Assembly (NCBI GenBank): GCA_005883445.1
Contig: VAZL01000269.1
Location: forward strand, 3,237 to 9,278
Source of the DNA: Alphaproteobacteria bacterium
Lineage (GTDB): Bacteria > Pseudomonadota > Alphaproteobacteria > Rhizobiales > Xanthobacteraceae
DNA length: 6,042 nucleotides
Direction: 5' to 3'
Part shown: one piece after another, positions 5,271 through 6,042 of the stretch
How positions within the stretch are numbered: the stretch's first letter is position 1
How the letters are laid out: the number at the start of each line of letters is the position of its first letter
Position numbers and translations under genes: made by a program
Notes under the pieces: model-generated
What the model was told of the DNA's origin: nothing
The model's input: the letters and a program-made list of their open reading frames with translations, nothing else
Databases searched by the model: none

Positions 5271-5684
5271 GTGAGTTCTGTCCGAGACCAAGGCGTGACC
5301 GATAGCGCAGTATCCACTGACGCTGCGATCGTCTACGTGTGCATCACCTGCCGACATCCCGGCGAACCGGAGAGCGAACCGCGCCCCGGTGCAATCTTGG
5401 CCGCGGCGACGGCGAAAGCTGCCGAAGGCAGCGGGGTCGTGATCAAACCAGTCCGCTGCTTGGCGAATTGCACGCGCGGCTTGAGCGCGGTCGTGCGCTG
5501 CAATGGCTGCTGGACCTACGTGTTCGGCGGCCTCGATGTCGCCTGCGGGCCGGCACTCGTCGACGGCGCACGCCTGCTGGCGTGCGCGGCTGACGGCATC
5601 ATGCCATGGCGGGGAAGGCCGCAGCCGCTCAAGCGCGGGCTCATCGCCCGCGTGCCGCCTGTCAACTTCGAGGAACTCGAATGA
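5271..5684 (+). CDS. Small cysteine-rich predicted metal-binding protein, DUF1636 type
   Basis: A 137-residue soluble protein with no signal peptide or membrane span. VYVCITCR (21-28) gives a CxxC (Cys24, Cys27), VRCLANCTRG (61-70) gives CxxxC (Cys63, Cys67), and Cys77 and Cys80 form another CxxC before WTYVFGGL (81-88). The pattern matches what I recall of the DUF1636/COG5469 family of predicted metal-binding, ferredoxin-like proteins that often sit next to cobW. No biochemical function is assigned to it here. A role in cobalt delivery or a redox step around cobalt insertion is inference. GTG at 5271 was chosen for GGAG (5259-5262) with 8-nt spacing; GTG at 5295 is also in frame but has only AAGG 1 nt away. 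The stop overlaps the cobW start (ATGA, 5681-5684), so the two are probably translationally coupled and work together. Confidence 0.82.
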   Translation: MSSVRDQGVTDSAVSTDAAIVYVCITCRHPGEPESEPRPGAILAAATAKAAEGSGVVIKPVRCLANCTRGLSAVVRCNGCWTYVFGGLDVACGPALVDGARLLACAADGIMPWRGRPQPLKRGLIARVPPVNFEELE

Positions 5685-6042
5685 GCACTTCGTCCGCGCG
5701 CGTGCCGTGCACCATCGTGACCGGTTTCCTCGGGGCCGGGAAGACGACGCTGATCCGGCACGTCCTGGCCCATGCGAACGGGCGGCGATTGGCCGTGATC
5801 GTCAACGAGTTCGGCGACGTCGGCATCGACGGCGAAATTCTCAAGGGTTGCGGCGATGAGGCGTGTCCGCAAGAGAACATCCTCGAACTGGCCAACGGCT
5901 GCCTCTGCTGCACGGTTGCGGACGACTTCGTGCCTGCGTTGGACACGATCCTGGCGCGAAAACCCGTGGTCGAGCATATCGTGATCGAGACGTCCGGCCT
6001 GGCGTTGCCGAAGCCGCTGGTCCAGGCGTTTCACTGGCCGGC
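5681..6042 (+). CDS. cobW: Cobalamin biosynthesis GTPase CobW, N-terminal part (runs off the right edge)
   Basis: G3E-family P-loop GTPase, required for aerobic cobalamin synthesis and thought to be a cobalt chaperone for cobaltochelatase. The 120 visible residues include the P-loop GFLGAGKTT (15-23), VNEFGDVGIDGEILKGCG (41-58), ELANGCLCC (69-77) with the family's CxCC metal motif (Cys74, Cys76, Cys77), and IETSGLALPKP (102-112). The ILKGCG and ALPKP blocks are closer to true CobW than to the zinc-linked YeiR/YjiA relatives. ATG at 5681 has GAGGA (5670-5674) 6 nt upstream and overlaps the preceding stop by 4 nt. The frame stays open to the window edge. cobN commonly follows cobW and may lie next, but that cannot be seen here. 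Confidence 0.95.
   Translation, partial: MSTSSARVPCTIVTGFLGAGKTTLIRHVLAHANGRRLAVIVNEFGDVGIDGEILKGCGDEACPQENILELANGCLCCTVADDFVPALDTILARKPVVEHIVIETSGLALPKPLVQAFHWP

Noticed and set aside
1..6042. CRISPR array, insertion sequence, tRNA, rRNA or toxin-antitoxin pair
   Set aside because: No regular direct repeats, transposase motifs, tRNA-like cloverleaf or rRNA segments were seen; almost every base is accounted for by cobalamin genes and their two leaders.

Overview
The window is a cobalamin (vitamin B12) biosynthesis locus. It comes from a GC-rich bacterium, most likely an alphaproteobacterium near Bradyrhizobium/Rhodopseudomonas. That placement rests on GC content, on the style of the proteins, and on the aerobic-pathway gene set (cobC, cobD, cobQ, cobO, cobU/P, cobW). 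No search was run, so the genus is an inference.

Layout from left to right. Positions 1-501 (minus) hold the N-terminal half of CobC, the threonine-phosphate decarboxylase. Its start codon shares a CATG with the start of plus-strand cobD (500-1468, adenosylcobinamide-phosphate synthase). The end of cobD overlaps the end of cobQ by 17 bp. A compact minus-strand operon runs hupE-cobU-cobO-cobQ (4691 down to 1452), with gaps or overlaps of at most 5 nt. It opens with a HupE/UreJ-type membrane protein that is probably a cobalt importer. A control region without genes (4692-5270) carries two divergent cobalamin riboswitches. One is on the minus strand (4741-4919) and leads into hupE. The other is on the plus strand (5011-5182) and leads into a small cysteine-rich DUF1636-type protein (5271-5684) and cobW (5681 to the window edge, incomplete). 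The roughly 90 bp between the two aptamers contains a plausible promoter for each direction.

How the parts fit together: HupE would supply cobalt. CobW (a P-loop GTPase with a CxCC metal site) and its small partner probably serve cobalt insertion, and cobN may lie just beyond the right edge. CobO adenosylates the corrinoid and CobQ amidates it to adenosylcobyric acid. CobC and CobD make and attach the aminopropanol arm, and CobU activates adenosylcobinamide for nucleotide-loop assembly. Both operons should be shut down by adenosylcobalamin through their riboswitches.

The individual genes are well-known families, and I see no wholly new system. The points most worth a second look are architectural: the back-to-back riboswitches with different expression platforms, the cobC/cobD start codons sharing one CATG, and cobD lying antisense between cobQ and cobC with no room for a terminator, which would suit a noncontiguous operon.
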